Assembly: GCA_021325375.1 (NCBI GenBank)
Contig: JAJPHG010000035.1
Location: 106,342 to 170,341 of the forward strand
From: Alphaproteobacteria bacterium
GTDB lineage: Bacteria; Pseudomonadota; Alphaproteobacteria; Micropepsales; Micropepsaceae
Length of the DNA stretch: 64,000 nucleotides
Direction of reading: 5' to 3'
A program made the position numbers and the translations under genes. Below, in pieces: positions 10,967-20,908 of this stretch; the first letter of the stretch is position 1, and each line of letters begins with the position of its first letter. The notes beneath the pieces are model-generated. The model was given only the letters and a program-made list of their open reading frames with translations. It had not been told where the DNA came from and did not search any database.

Positions 10967-11392
10967 AATTGGGTACCTGCTCGGCGCGCTGTCTTTTCCC
11001 GCCGTGAAACCCGGAATGCCGTCCGAGAATTCCACCCAGTCGTGTTTGCTGCGCTCGAAGACCGAGCGCAGCGGCGCGGGGAAGTGCGGATCGGCAAAGG
11101 CGCCGACGGCGATGCCGTAGCGGCCGGGATGGTTGGCGGTCTGCCAATAGACCGTCGAGCCGCAATCGGGACAGAAGTGGAAGCTGAGCTTGCGCCCTTC
11201 CACGAAACGCTCATGGACGCGCGAGGGGCCTGAGAGTGAAACCTGCGCCGCCTCATAATAAGCGCCGACGCCGAACGGGGAACCCGTCCGGCGCTGGCAC
11301 TCGATGCAATTGCATAGCGACACGACCGCGGGCTCGCCCTCGGCGCACGCTTGGAGCGCGCCGCAGCAGCAGCGTGCGGTCCGCGCGCTCAA
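10949..11392 (-). CDS. GFA-family (glutathione-dependent formaldehyde-activating enzyme-like, Mss4 fold) protein
   Basis: CCCGALQACAEGEPAVVSLCNCIECQRRTGSPFGVGAYY and HFCPDCGSTVYW zinc motifs. Confidence 0.88.
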   Translation of the reverse strand: MSARTARCCCGALQACAEGEPAVVSLCNCIECQRRTGSPFGVGAYYEAAQVSLSGPSRVHERFVEGRKLSFHFCPDCGSTVYWQTANHPGRYGIAVGAFADPHFPAPLRSVFERSKHDWVEFSDGIPGFTAGKDSAPSRYPIRHGRA

Positions 11393-11871
11393 AGCTGCTT
11401 GATCACGTGCTCGGCGCTGGAGACCGAGAACGCGCCGGGCTCCTCGACGTCGAGCACCTTCACGACGCCGTTGTCGACGATCATCGCATAGCGCTTGCTG
11501 CGCTGGCCCATGCCGAACTTGCTCGCGTCCATCTCCAGGCCGAGCGCGCGCGTGAAATCGCCGTTGCCGTCGGCCAGCATCACCACCTTGCCGCCCGCGC
11601 CCTGGTTGTCGCCCCAGGCGCCCATCACGAAAGCGTCATTGACCGACAGACAGGCGATGGTGTCGACACCCTTGGCGTGGATCGCGGCCGCGTTCTGGAT
11701 GAAGCCCGGCAGGTGCTTGGCCGAGCAGGTCGGCGTGAACGCGCCGGGCAGCGCGAAAAGGACGACCTTCTTGCCGTCGAAAAGTTCCGACGTCGTGATC
11801 GGCTTCGGTCCGCCGTCTTTCATCTGCATCAATGTCGCGGACGGAATCTTGTCACCCACCTTGATCGTCAT
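11389..11871 (-). CDS. Peroxiredoxin (Prx5/AhpE-like redoxin)
   Basis: MTIKVGDKIPSATLMQMKDGGPKPITTSELFDGKKVVLFALPGAFTPTCSAKHLPGF; PGAFTPTCS active site. Confidence 0.93.
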   Translation of the reverse strand: MTIKVGDKIPSATLMQMKDGGPKPITTSELFDGKKVVLFALPGAFTPTCSAKHLPGFIQNAAAIHAKGVDTIACLSVNDAFVMGAWGDNQGAGGKVVMLADGNGDFTRALGLEMDASKFGMGQRSKRYAMIVDNGVVKVLDVEEPGAFSVSSAEHVIKQL

Positions 11872-11954
11872 GTTCGCTCCTTTTTGGGGCACGTTGGCCG
11901 GGGCGGGTTGTAGCCCAGCGTTTCGCCTGCGGCAAAGGAATGTTAGGGTCGGGC

Positions 11955-12545
11955 ATGGCGGCGAAAGACCCTACAGCGCGTCCGGCCGAAGGCTTCCTTC
12001 TCGGCAAGCTCCTGGTCGCGCTTCCCGGCATGCCCGATCCGCGCTTCGCCAAGAGCGTGATCTACATGTGCACCCACACCGAGAAGGGCGCGATGGGCAT
12101 CATCGTCAACAAGCCGTTCGACGGCCTGACCTTCCGCGAGGTCGTCGCCAAGCTCGACGTCGAGGTCACGCCCGCCACGCCCGATCCGCCGATCCTGTTC
12201 GGCGGCCCCGTGGGCACGGGCCAGGGCTTCGTGCTGCACACGTCCGAATATCCGGGCGGCGAGGCGACGATGCCGGTGACGTCGGAGATTTCGCTCACCG
12301 CGACCGTCGACATCCTGCGCGCGATCGCGCAAGGCCGCGGGCCTTTGAAGGCGCTCTTCGCGCTCGGCTATGCCGGCTGGGGGCCGGGCCAGATCGAGGA
12401 CGAGCTCACCTCCAACGGCTGGATCATGTGCGAGGCCGACCAGCGCATCGTCTTCGGCGGCGATTTCGACGGCAAATGGAAAGCGGCGCTGGCCACCATC
12501 GGCGCGGACATCTCGGGACTGTCGTCGGACGCGGGACGGGCGTGA
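11955..12545 (+). CDS. YqgE/AlgH family protein (UPF0301)
   Basis: GFLLGKLLVALPGMPDPRFAKSVIYMCTHTEKGAMGIIVNKP...ILFGGPVGTGQGFVLHTS. Confidence 0.93.
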   Translation: MAAKDPTARPAEGFLLGKLLVALPGMPDPRFAKSVIYMCTHTEKGAMGIIVNKPFDGLTFREVVAKLDVEVTPATPDPPILFGGPVGTGQGFVLHTSEYPGGEATMPVTSEISLTATVDILRAIAQGRGPLKALFALGYAGWGPGQIEDELTSNGWIMCEADQRIVFGGDFDGKWKAALATIGADISGLSSDAGRA

Positions 12546-12550
12546 TTCCT

Positions 12551-12685
12551 ACCCTCCCCTTGAGGGAGGGTCGACAATTTGCGAAGCGCAGCGGAGCAAA
12601 TTTCGGGGAGGGGTTGGCGGTCCGCGCAAGTACCCCTCCCCGAAAAATGCTTCGCATTTTTCGACCCTCCCTCAAGGGGAGGGTT
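12551..12685. repeat. Intergenic palindromic repeat, family D (ACCCTCCCCTTGAGGGAGGGTCGA...), between convergent genes
   Basis: accctccccttgagggagggtcga ... tcgaccctccctcaaggggagggt inverted arms, with inner cggggaggggt / acccctccccg arms. Confidence 0.85.
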
Positions 12686-12688
12686 TGT

Positions 12689-15514
12689 CTACACCGCCGT
12701 TCCCGTGTCGTAGTGCCGCGCGATGTAGTTGAGCGTGTCGGCGAGCGGCAGCGGGGGCGAGAAATAAAATCCTTGCGCGTACTCGCAGCCGAGATCGCGC
12801 AGATGGCGCGCGTGCTCCTCGTTCTCGACGCCCTCGACCACGACCACGCGCTTCAGGTCGTGGGCGAGCGCCACGATGGAGCCGAGCACGACCGCGCTGT
12901 CGGATTCGCTGTGCGTACCGCCGTGGCGCGACAGAAAGCTCTGGTCGATCTTGACGGTGTCGAAGGGCAGGTCCTTGAGCCGCGACAGGCTCGACTGCCC
13001 GGTGCCGAAATCGTCGATGGACAGCCCGAGCCCGAGCGCGCGGATGCGCTTGAGCGTGGCCTGGACGTTCGACGCGGCGGCGCTTTCGGTGATCTCGAGC
13101 TTGAGCGTGCCGGGCGGCAGAGCGCAGGTCTCGAGCAGCCGGCGCAGGAAATTCTCCAGCGCCGGATCGCGCAGCTGCCGGGGCGAGACGTTCACGCTGA
13201 CGAACAGCGGCGGGGTCAGCGGAAAGAAGCGCTGCCATTGCGCGAGGTCGTGGCCCGCGCGCTCGAGCACGAAATGGCCGAGCGTCGCGATCAGCCCCGT
13301 CTCCTCGGAATGGGCGATGAAGTCGGAGGGCGAGACGAGTCCCCGCTCGGGATGCTGCCAGCGCAGCAGCGCCTCGAAGCCCGCGACCGCGCCGTCGGAA
13401 AGACGCACGATCGGCTGGTAAAACACTTCGAGCTGGTCGTGCTCGACGGCGCCGCGCAGCTCGGCTTCAAGTGCTACGGAATCCTCCGGCGGGCGCGCGT
13501 TCATCGTGCGCGCATAGACACGCGCGCAGCCGCCGCCGTCCTGCTTGGCCTGGGCGAGCGCGAGCTCGGCGTTGCGCACGAGATCGGCCGCGTCGCGCGC
13601 GTCGTGCCCGACGGTGACGCCGACGCTCGCCGGCGCGAAGATGCTGCGGCCGTCCTGCGCATAAGCGGCCCCGCAGAGCTTGACGAGCTCGTCGCCCAGG
13701 GATTGCGCATCCTCCTGGGCGTGGCGCAACAGCACCGCGAACGCGTCGCCGCCGAAGCGGAACACCTCGGCCGTGCCGCCGAAATGGGTCGAGAGCCGCT
13801 CGGCGGCGCGCACCAGCACCGCGTCGGCGCCGGCATCGCCCAGGCTCGCATGGATCGACTTGAAGCGGTCGATGTCGAGCAGCGCCACCATCGTGTCCAG
13901 GAAGCCGTCGCCAAGATGGCTCAAGCTCTCGTTCATCGCGGCGCGATTGGGAAGGCCGGTCAGGGGATCGCGCAGCGAATGCGCGGCGGGCGCCTCCATC
14001 TCCTTGCGCCCGGTGATGTCGGCGATGAGGCCGAGGCAGCGGCTGGCATGCTTGTCGCCCATCATCGTCGCGCGCAATTCGAACCAGCGGTAGCGCGCGG
14101 CCTCGTCGCGCGCGCGGAACTCGATGCGGAACGCCAGCCCCGCCTGCGCGCGGTAGTCGCCGAGCGCCTGCTCGTAGACCGCGCGGTCCTCGGGGTGAAT
14201 GCGCCGGACCCAGGCCTGATGCGGCATGCGGCCCGTGGTCTCGTTCAGGCCCAGGAGCGACGCGGCCTCCGACGACAGCAGCACCTCGTCGCCGTCGAAT
14301 TCGAGATCGAAGATGCCCTGATGCGACGCGCCGATCGCCTGGAGCTCCTTGGGCGAGCCCATGCGCGGCATGGGCAGCACCGCGATCCCCTCGCCCGCCG
14401 CCACGGCGAGCGCGAGGAGGACGGCGCCCGCGGCCGCGAAGCCGCCCGCGATGTCGGGGGCCGCGGTCGTGCTGCCGAGGACGCCCAGCGACGTCATCGC
14501 CGCCGCCAGCGTCACCAGCGCGAAGACGGCGGCGCTGGGCGCCAGAACGCGCGCGGGCTGCGAGCCGTAACGGCCGCGATGGACGAGATAGGCGGTGATC
14601 GCGGCGGTGCCGAGCACGACCAGCACATAGATGACGAGCGTCGCGGCCGGCGCGCCGACATAGGCGAGTGCTGCGACGAGGCAGAGCGCGATCGTTCCCC
14701 AGCGCAGCCAGCGCACGGCCCAGGGCCATGCGGCGCCGATCGGCACGATCGTGTCGGCGAGCCGCGCCCCGGCCGCGAGCGCGAGGCCTGCGAACAGCGC
14801 GGTGAGGCCGTAAGGCCCGCCGACATGGGTCGCCAGGCTCGCGTCGAACATTCCGGTGCCCGCGAGCCGCGCGAGAAGGACGAAGAGCAGCGTCGCCGCC
14901 GCCCACACCGGCGGCTTGTGCCCCGTCATCACCGCGAGCCCGCCGGTGATCGCGGCAGCGGCGAAGATCAGTCCCGCGACCGCGGCGATGAAGATGGCGA
15001 GCTGGCGGTTGTGGGAAGCGAGCGCGGGCTCTGTCCAGGCGAGCAGCGAGGGCGGGCTCGGCGCGTTCGCGATCTCGATCGCAAGACTGATCGAGCCGCC
15101 TGGCGGCACCATCACGCGATAGGCGTGTCCGCCATAGGCTTTCGCCGGCTCGGCGATGGCGCCGGGATCGGTGCTCGCCAGGCTGATGACCGCAGGCCGC
15201 GTCGAATGCGGCAGCACCTCGAACGCCATCTCGGAGGACTGCCCCGCCTCGAGGATGCGCGTCGCGGCGCGTGCCGAGCTGTTCGTCACGGTGAGCGAAT
15301 ACCAGCTCGCGGATTTCGGCTGGACGCTCGCCGGCATCTTGTAGGGCCCGAGCGCGTCCTGCAGCTCGATCACCACATCGGGCTGACCGAGATCGACGGT
15401 GTGGGAATCTTTCGGTGCGGGCGGCGGCGGCGCGGCGGCCGCGAGCGTGCCCACGAACGCGGCAACGAGCGCAACGGCAAAGAGAGATCGTTTCATCACG
15501 CCCGGTTGATCCAA
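12689..15514 (-). CDS. Membrane-anchored PAS-GGDEF-EAL protein, predicted c-di-GMP phosphodiesterase with degenerate GGDEF (GGDAF)
   Basis: 941 aa; signal peptide, periplasmic domain, about 7 hydrophobic segments, PAS, degenerate FRFGGDAF, intact EAL domain (EALLRW, NVSPRQL, LEITES, DDFGTG, VKIDQSF, VEGVE, QGFYFSPPL). Confidence 0.88.
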   Translation of the reverse strand: MDQPGVMKRSLFAVALVAAFVGTLAAAAPPPPAPKDSHTVDLGQPDVVIELQDALGPYKMPASVQPKSASWYSLTVTNSSARAATRILEAGQSSEMAFEVLPHSTRPAVISLASTDPGAIAEPAKAYGGHAYRVMVPPGGSISLAIEIANAPSPPSLLAWTEPALASHNRQLAIFIAAVAGLIFAAAAITGGLAVMTGHKPPVWAAATLLFVLLARLAGTGMFDASLATHVGGPYGLTALFAGLALAAGARLADTIVPIGAAWPWAVRWLRWGTIALCLVAALAYVGAPAATLVIYVLVVLGTAAITAYLVHRGRYGSQPARVLAPSAAVFALVTLAAAMTSLGVLGSTTAAPDIAGGFAAAGAVLLALAVAAGEGIAVLPMPRMGSPKELQAIGASHQGIFDLEFDGDEVLLSSEAASLLGLNETTGRMPHQAWVRRIHPEDRAVYEQALGDYRAQAGLAFRIEFRARDEAARYRWFELRATMMGDKHASRCLGLIADITGRKEMEAPAAHSLRDPLTGLPNRAAMNESLSHLGDGFLDTMVALLDIDRFKSIHASLGDAGADAVLVRAAERLSTHFGGTAEVFRFGGDAFAVLLRHAQEDAQSLGDELVKLCGAAYAQDGRSIFAPASVGVTVGHDARDAADLVRNAELALAQAKQDGGGCARVYARTMNARPPEDSVALEAELRGAVEHDQLEVFYQPIVRLSDGAVAGFEALLRWQHPERGLVSPSDFIAHSEETGLIATLGHFVLERAGHDLAQWQRFFPLTPPLFVSVNVSPRQLRDPALENFLRRLLETCALPPGTLKLEITESAAASNVQATLKRIRALGLGLSIDDFGTGQSSLSRLKDLPFDTVKIDQSFLSRHGGTHSESDSAVVLGSIVALAHDLKRVVVVEGVENEEHARHLRDLGCEYAQGFYFSPPLPLADTLNYIARHYDTGTAV

Positions 15515-15533
15515 GGTATCGAGAGAAAGGCGG

Positions 15534-16142
15534 CTAACCTACAGGCGGGTCGTCCGCCAGCAAAGCGAACAAGGCGTGATCGCGCCACTCACCGTTAATC
15601 TGGAGATAGCCGCGCGCCAGGCCCTCCTGGCGGAACCCCGCCTTGAGCAGAAGGTTCTGCGACGGCGCGTTGGACGGCAGGCACGCCGCCTCGATCCGGT
15701 GCAGACCCAAGGTCGAGAAGATGAACGGCACCAGCGCCCGCACCGCGTCGAACATATAGCCCTGACGCGCGAAGCGCTCGCCGATCCAATAGCCGAGCGC
15801 GCAGCATTGCGTGACGCCGCGGCGCACGTTGGAGAGCGTGCAACCGCCCATCAGCGTGTCGTCGTCCTTGCGGAAGACGAAGAACGCATAGGCCGTGTCG
15901 GCCCGCGTCTCCTTCTGATAGCGCTTGATGCGGCGGCGGAACGCGCTCTTGGTGAGTTCGTCGCTCGCCCACACCGGCTCCCAGGGCGCAAGGAACGCGC
16001 GGCTCTCGCTGCGCACCTTCGCCCAGCCCGTATAGTCGCCGATCCGCGGATAGCGCAGATAGACGCCGCTGCCTCTGATCGTCGGCTGCTGGCCCCCGGG
16101 AAAGGTGAGGCCGCGCATGAAAGCCATCGGTCCGGTGTTCAT
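15534..16142 (-). CDS. GNAT-family N-acetyltransferase (RimJ/RimL-like)
   Basis: VYLRYPRIGDYTGWAKVRSESRAFLAPWEP...GYWIGERFARQGYMFDAVRALVPFIFSTLGLHRIEAACLPSNAPSQNLLLKAGFRQEG. Confidence 0.9.
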   Translation of the reverse strand: MNTGPMAFMRGLTFPGGQQPTIRGSGVYLRYPRIGDYTGWAKVRSESRAFLAPWEPVWASDELTKSAFRRRIKRYQKETRADTAYAFFVFRKDDDTLMGGCTLSNVRRGVTQCCALGYWIGERFARQGYMFDAVRALVPFIFSTLGLHRIEAACLPSNAPSQNLLLKAGFRQEGLARGYLQINGEWRDHALFALLADDPPVG

Positions 16143-17425
16143 TCGGCGGCGCGCATCGAAACCGTTCCGCCGAAGCGGCCCGCGAAGACATCGTAGTTCT
16201 CAAGCTGCCCCACGGGCCCGAGCGAGACCATCGTCGGACGCTCCGACGCCATGAGCCTCTCGCCGACGCGGCGTATCGCGGCCGCGTCGACCTCATCGAG
16301 CCTGGCGAGCTGCTCGGCGGTGGAGAGCACGCGGCCGTGACTGAACATCTGGCCCGCGATCTGCTCGGCGCGGCCGGCCGGGCGCTCCAGGCCCATGAGC
16401 AGGCTCGATCTGAGCTGGGCTTTGGCGCGCGCGATCTCGGCCTCGGTGGGACTTGCCGCAAGTGCCGCCATCTCGCCCGCGACCACGGGCGCGATCTGGC
16501 CCGCCTCGGCCTCGCCGGTGCCGGTGTAGATCGCGACGACGCCGCTGTCGTCGGCGGCCTGCGTGAAGGCGGTGATCGTGTAGCAGAGGCCGCGTTTCTC
16601 GCGCACCTCCTGGAAAAGCCGCGAGGACATGCCGCCGCCGAGCGCGGTGACGTAGACCTGCAGCGCATAGATCTCGGGATCGGTCTGGCTGAGACCGGGG
16701 AACGCGAAGGCCATGTGGGCCTGCTCGAGATCGTCGCTCTCGCGCCGCTCGCCGCCCATCCAGCGCGCGGGCAACGGCTCGGCGGTGCGGCCCGGACGCA
16801 GGCAGGAGAGCTTGTCCTCAGCCAGCCGCATCATCTCCTCATGCGTCACGGCGCCGGAGGAAACGAGCACCATGCTGCCGGCCAGATAGTTCGCGCCCAT
16901 ATAGGTGCGCAGATCGGCCTGGCTGAACGCCGAGACGGTCGCGTCCTCGCCCAGGATCGGCCAGCCCATCGGCTGGCCGGGATAGATCGTCGCCTGAAGG
17001 TGATCGAAGATGATGTCGTCGGGCGTGTCGCGCGCCTGGCCGATCTCCTGCAGCACCACCTGGCGCTCGCGCTCGAGCTCGGCCTGATCGAATGTCGGCC
17101 GGGTGAGGATGTCGGAGAGGATGTCGAGCGCGAGCGGCACGTCGGCTTTCAGCGCGCGCGCATGGAACGCGGTCTGCTCGCGGCTGGTATAGGCGTTCAG
17201 GAATCCGCCGACGGCTTCGATCTCCTCGGCGATGTCGCGCGCCGAGCGGCGCTCGGTGCCCTTGAACGCCATGTGCTCGAGCATATGGCTGACGCCCATG
17301 ATGGGCCTGGTCTCGTTGCGCGAGCCGCAATTGACCCACAGGCCGAGAGCCGCGCTTTCGAGCTGCTTCATCGGATCGGTGACAATGGTCAAGCCATTGG
17401 AAAGACGGGAGATTTCGACGTTCAT
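16139..17425 (-). CDS. M16-family zinc peptidase (mitochondrial processing peptidase-like)
   Basis: Inverted zinc motif HMLEHMAFKGTERRSA; 428 aa. Confidence 0.93.
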   Translation of the reverse strand: MNVEISRLSNGLTIVTDPMKQLESAALGLWVNCGSRNETRPIMGVSHMLEHMAFKGTERRSARDIAEEIEAVGGFLNAYTSREQTAFHARALKADVPLALDILSDILTRPTFDQAELERERQVVLQEIGQARDTPDDIIFDHLQATIYPGQPMGWPILGEDATVSAFSQADLRTYMGANYLAGSMVLVSSGAVTHEEMMRLAEDKLSCLRPGRTAEPLPARWMGGERRESDDLEQAHMAFAFPGLSQTDPEIYALQVYVTALGGGMSSRLFQEVREKRGLCYTITAFTQAADDSGVVAIYTGTGEAEAGQIAPVVAGEMAALAASPTEAEIARAKAQLRSSLLMGLERPAGRAEQIAGQMFSHGRVLSTAEQLARLDEVDAAAIRRVGERLMASERPTMVSLGPVGQLENYDVFAGRFGGTVSMRAAE

Positions 17426-18774
17426 GCGGCGGGCACTCTAGCCGCGATGTATGAGCGAACCAAGCCCAAATCGGGGCCCAGGACATCGAATTTTTCCGGC
17501 GCCTCCATGAGCCCGCTAAGCCTCGGGGGGAGCGCGGGAATTTGCCCGGTAGCCCTACGGACCACGTCCGGAAACTTGGCCGGATGGGCGGTCGACAGGA
17601 CCACCACGGGCCCCCGGGACCGGACCTGTTCGGCGGCGGCCACGCCGACCGCGGTGTGGGGGTCGATCAGCCTGCCCGTCCCGGCATGGACGCGGGCGAT
17701 GGTTTCGAGCGTCCGCGCGTCGTCGACGGCGTGGGCGCCGTAACGGCCAGCGAGATCGGCGCGGATGGGCGCGGGAAGCGCGATCCGCGTCCCGCCCATC
17801 GCCTCGCGCACATAAGCCGCGTCGCGGCCGCTCGCCTCGAACAGGGCGCGCTCGAAATTGCTCGCGACCTGGATGTCCATCGAGGGACTGAGCGTGCGGC
17901 GCGCGGGACCCGCTTCATAGATGCCGTCGTTGAGGGCGCGCGCCATGATGTCGTTGGCGTTCGTCGCGACGACGAGGCGCTCGATGCTCAAGCCCATGCG
18001 CATCGCCGCCTCGCCGGCGAAGACGTCGCCGAAATTTCCCGTCGGCACGACGAAGGTCGCGGGCGTCCCGAGCGTGGCCGTCGCGGTGAAGTAGTAGACG
18101 CTCTGCGCCGCGATGCGCGCGAAGTTGATCGAGTTGACGGCGGTGAGGCCCACCTTGCCCGCGAACGCCGCATCGGCGAACAACGCCTTCACCAGCGCCT
18201 GCGCATCGTCGAACGAGCCTTCGAGCGCGATGTTGTGGATATTGGCGTGGGGCGCGGTAGTCATCTGGCGGCGCTGCACCTCGGTGATGCGTCCCAAAGG
18301 ATGCATCACGAAGACTTCGATGTTGGGAAGGCCGCCGAGCGCGGCGATCGCAGCCGACCCCGTGTCACCCGAGGTTGCGGCGAGAACCGTCGCGCGTCCG
18401 CCGCGCTCCGCCAGCGCGCGCGCGAACAGCCGCCCCAGCACCTGCATCGCGATATCCTTGAACGCCAGAGTGGGGCCGTGGAACAGCTCCAACAGGAAGC
18501 GGCCGGGCGCGATCTCGACGAGCGGGGCGATGCGCGGGTCGTCGAAGCCCGCGTAAGCGGCGGCGACGTCCGCCTTCAGCGCATCGTCCGGGAAATCGCC
18601 GCCGGCGAAACCTTTCAAGATCCGGAGCGCAACATCGTCATAAGCGGCGGCGCCCACATCGACTTGCGGCCACGCAATGGGCAAGTAAAGACCGCCGTCG
18701 GGCGCGAGTCCCGACAGAAGCGCGTCCGTGAAGCCGCATTCGGGCGCCTGCCCTCGCGTGCTCAGATACCTCAT
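17422..18774 (-). CDS. thrC: Threonine synthase
   Basis: MRYLSTRGQAPECGFTDALLSGLAPDGGLYLPIAWP...HGPTLAFKDIAMQ...TSGDTGSAAIAAL...VPTGNFGDVFAG. Confidence 0.96.
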   Translation of the reverse strand: MRYLSTRGQAPECGFTDALLSGLAPDGGLYLPIAWPQVDVGAAAYDDVALRILKGFAGGDFPDDALKADVAAAYAGFDDPRIAPLVEIAPGRFLLELFHGPTLAFKDIAMQVLGRLFARALAERGGRATVLAATSGDTGSAAIAALGGLPNIEVFVMHPLGRITEVQRRQMTTAPHANIHNIALEGSFDDAQALVKALFADAAFAGKVGLTAVNSINFARIAAQSVYYFTATATLGTPATFVVPTGNFGDVFAGEAAMRMGLSIERLVVATNANDIMARALNDGIYEAGPARRTLSPSMDIQVASNFERALFEASGRDAAYVREAMGGTRIALPAPIRADLAGRYGAHAVDDARTLETIARVHAGTGRLIDPHTAVGVAAAEQVRSRGPVVVLSTAHPAKFPDVVRRATGQIPALPPRLSGLMEAPEKFDVLGPDLGLVRSYIAARVPAA

Positions 18775-19469
18775 CGCCAGACCAGCCGTTTGCGCGAGAC
18801 ATGATAGGCGAGATAGACGCCGAGCAGCACCGCCGCCAGCGCGAACCAGGTGATCGCGTATTGCAGATGCTCGTTGCGGAACGCGACGACCGTCTGCCCG
18901 CCCTTCGGCCAGCCGCCTGGATTGGGCGTCGCATCCGCCTCGATGACGACGGGCGCCGCGAGCGCGATGCGATCGGCCTTCGCGATCGCCGCCACGTCGC
19001 GCGCGTACCAGATGCGGTGCGCGAGATCGGGCGTGGGCGTGAACGCTCCTGCCGCATCGGGCGTGCGCCAGATGCCGACGATGCGCACGTCACCGTCGAG
19101 CCGGCCTGCGCGGCGCGTCGCGGGATCGAGCTTCTCCTTCGGCACGATGCCGCGGTCGACGAGGAAGGTCCGTCCATCCTTCACCGTGAACGGCACGATC
19201 ACGTGATAGACGGGCGCACCGGTCTCGTCGGTGGCGAAGGCATAGGCTTCCTTCGAATTGTCGAAGCGGCCGTCGAGAGCGACACGGCGGTATTCGCCGA
19301 CATGGGCGCCCGGCGCGATGGGCGCTGCGTGCATGTTGCGGTCGACCTGCGCTATCAGCGCCAGCTTCCATTGCAGCCGATCGAGCTGCCACACGCCCAA
19401 TCCCACGAGGACGGCGAACAGCGCGGCCGCGGCAGCCGTGAACGCGGGCAGCGGACGGAACGAAAGCAT
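18771..19469 (-). CDS. SURF1 family cytochrome oxidase biogenesis protein
   Basis: LFAVLVGLGVWQLDRLQWKLALI...GEYRRVALDGRFD; follows oxidase genes. Confidence 0.92.
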   Translation of the reverse strand: MLSFRPLPAFTAAAAALFAVLVGLGVWQLDRLQWKLALIAQVDRNMHAAPIAPGAHVGEYRRVALDGRFDNSKEAYAFATDETGAPVYHVIVPFTVKDGRTFLVDRGIVPKEKLDPATRRAGRLDGDVRIVGIWRTPDAAGAFTPTPDLAHRIWYARDVAAIAKADRIALAAPVVIEADATPNPGGWPKGGQTVVAFRNEHLQYAITWFALAAVLLGVYLAYHVSRKRLVWR

Positions 19470-19472
19470 CGC

Positions 19473-19820
19473 CTATTCCAACCGCCCCTCGCCCGCGTTG
19501 TGCCGGTACTGCAGCACCAGCAGCAGCGCCTTGGCGAGCCTGAGGAGGACGAGCGACAGGACGATGACGAGCGGGACCCAGAGCGCGACGTGCACCCAAT
19601 AGGGCGGTTGGTATTTCACTTCCACGATCAGCGCCGACACGGTGACGATCGCGCCCACGATCAGGATGACGAACACCGCCGGACCGTCACCCGCGTCGAA
19701 GGGGCCATAGTCCAGGCCGCAGGCACTGCACCGCGGCGCGACTTTCAGGTATCCGTCGAACAGCGCTCCCTGCCCGCAACGCGGACAACGCCCGAGCAGG
19801 GCCGCGCGCGCGACGCTCAA
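19473..19820 (-). CDS. DUF983 domain protein
   Basis: [47 protein letters not shown]; probable TTG start overlapping the ctaE stop; position in cox operon is typical. Confidence 0.85.
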   Translation of the reverse strand: MSVARAALLGRCPRCGQGALFDGYLKVAPRCSACGLDYGPFDAGDGPAVFVILIVGAIVTVSALIVEVKYQPPYWVHVALWVPLVIVLSLVLLRLAKALLLVLQYRHNAGEGRLE

Positions 19821-20740
19821 CCGACGACGGCCGAGGCGCCCCAGACATAGATCCAGGTGAACAGGAACAGCCACACCACGTCGACGAAGTGCCAGTACCA
19901 GGCGGCCGCCTCGAAGCCGAAATGGCGCTCGGGCGTGAACTGGCCGGCCATCGCGCGGAACAGGCACACGATCAGGAAGATCGTGCCCACGATCACGTGG
20001 AAGCCGTGGAAGCCCGTCGCCATGAAGAAGGTCGAGCCGTAGATCGCATCGAGATTGCCGGGGGCTGCGAGGCTCACATGCGCCGGATCGGAGAGGTGCG
20101 CCAGCGCGAGCCCGTTGAAGCCGAAGGTGAACGGCGCGTGGCTGTACTCCCAGGCCTGGATGCAGGTGAAGGAGAGACCGAGACACACGGTGAGCAACAG
20201 GCCCTGCACCGCGCCCTTGCGGTCGCCGTGGAGGATCGCGTGATGCGCCCAGGTCACTGTCGTGGCCGAGGTAAGCAGGATCAGCGTGTTGAGCACCGGG
20301 AAATGCCAGGGGTCGAGCGTCACCACGCCCACCGGCGGCCACTGGCCGATGGAGACGTCGTGCGGGAAGAACGCCGAATTGAAATAGGCCCAGAACCAGG
20401 CGACGAAGAACATCACCTCCGAGGCGATGAACAGCACCATGCCGAAGCGCAGGCCGAGCTTGACCACCGGCTTGTGGTCGCCGCGCACGACGGATTCCTG
20501 GATGACGTCGCGCCACCAGCCGACGAAGGTGAAGGCGAGCAGCAGCGCGCCCGCGGCGAAGATCCACGGCTGGCCGTTCACCGGCAGGCCGAAGAAGCCG
20601 GTGTAATCCTTGTTCATCCAGAACACGGCGCCGACCAGCATCGTGAACGCGGCGATGGAACCGACGATCGGCCACGGGCTCGGATCGACCAGGTGATAGT
20701 CGTGGTGGACTTCGCTATGCGCCTCAGCCATGGACCTCAA
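19817..20740 (-). CDS. ctaE: Cytochrome c oxidase subunit III
   Basis: 307 aa; [30 protein letters not shown]...[15 protein letters not shown]...[14 protein letters not shown]. Confidence 0.96.
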   Translation of the reverse strand: MRSMAEAHSEVHHDYHLVDPSPWPIVGSIAAFTMLVGAVFWMNKDYTGFFGLPVNGQPWIFAAGALLLAFTFVGWWRDVIQESVVRGDHKPVVKLGLRFGMVLFIASEVMFFVAWFWAYFNSAFFPHDVSIGQWPPVGVVTLDPWHFPVLNTLILLTSATTVTWAHHAILHGDRKGAVQGLLLTVCLGLSFTCIQAWEYSHAPFTFGFNGLALAHLSDPAHVSLAAPGNLDAIYGSTFFMATGFHGFHVIVGTIFLIVCLFRAMAGQFTPERHFGFEAAAWYWHFVDVVWLFLFTWIYVWGASAVVG

Positions 20741-20761
20741 GCCCCTTTTGTCCGCCGCCCG

Positions 20762-20908
20762 TCAGTGGAGCCATTGCTCGCCCCACTTCACGATCGACAT
20801 CATGAAAACCAAAACCACGAGCCCCGCGAGGATGAGCCCAAGCGCCAGGTTGCGCTTGCGCCTCTCGCGGCCAAAGCCCGCATCGTCCTCGCCCGTATCG
20901 TCATCCAT
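20762..20908 (-). CDS. Small single-TM protein, CoxF-like
   Basis: 48 aa MDDDTGEDDAGFGRERRKRNLALGLILAGLVVLVFMMSIVKWGEQWLH between ctaB and ctaE, the position of coxF in alphaproteobacterial oxidase operons. Confidence 0.65.
   Translation of the reverse strand: MDDDTGEDDAGFGRERRKRNLALGLILAGLVVLVFMMSIVKWGEQWLH

Noticed and set aside
11495-15598. 1367 aa plus-strand ORF
   Set aside because: Antisense to peroxiredoxin and the EAL-domain gene; Arg/Ala/Gly/His-rich composition typical of spurious antisense frames in high-GC DNA.
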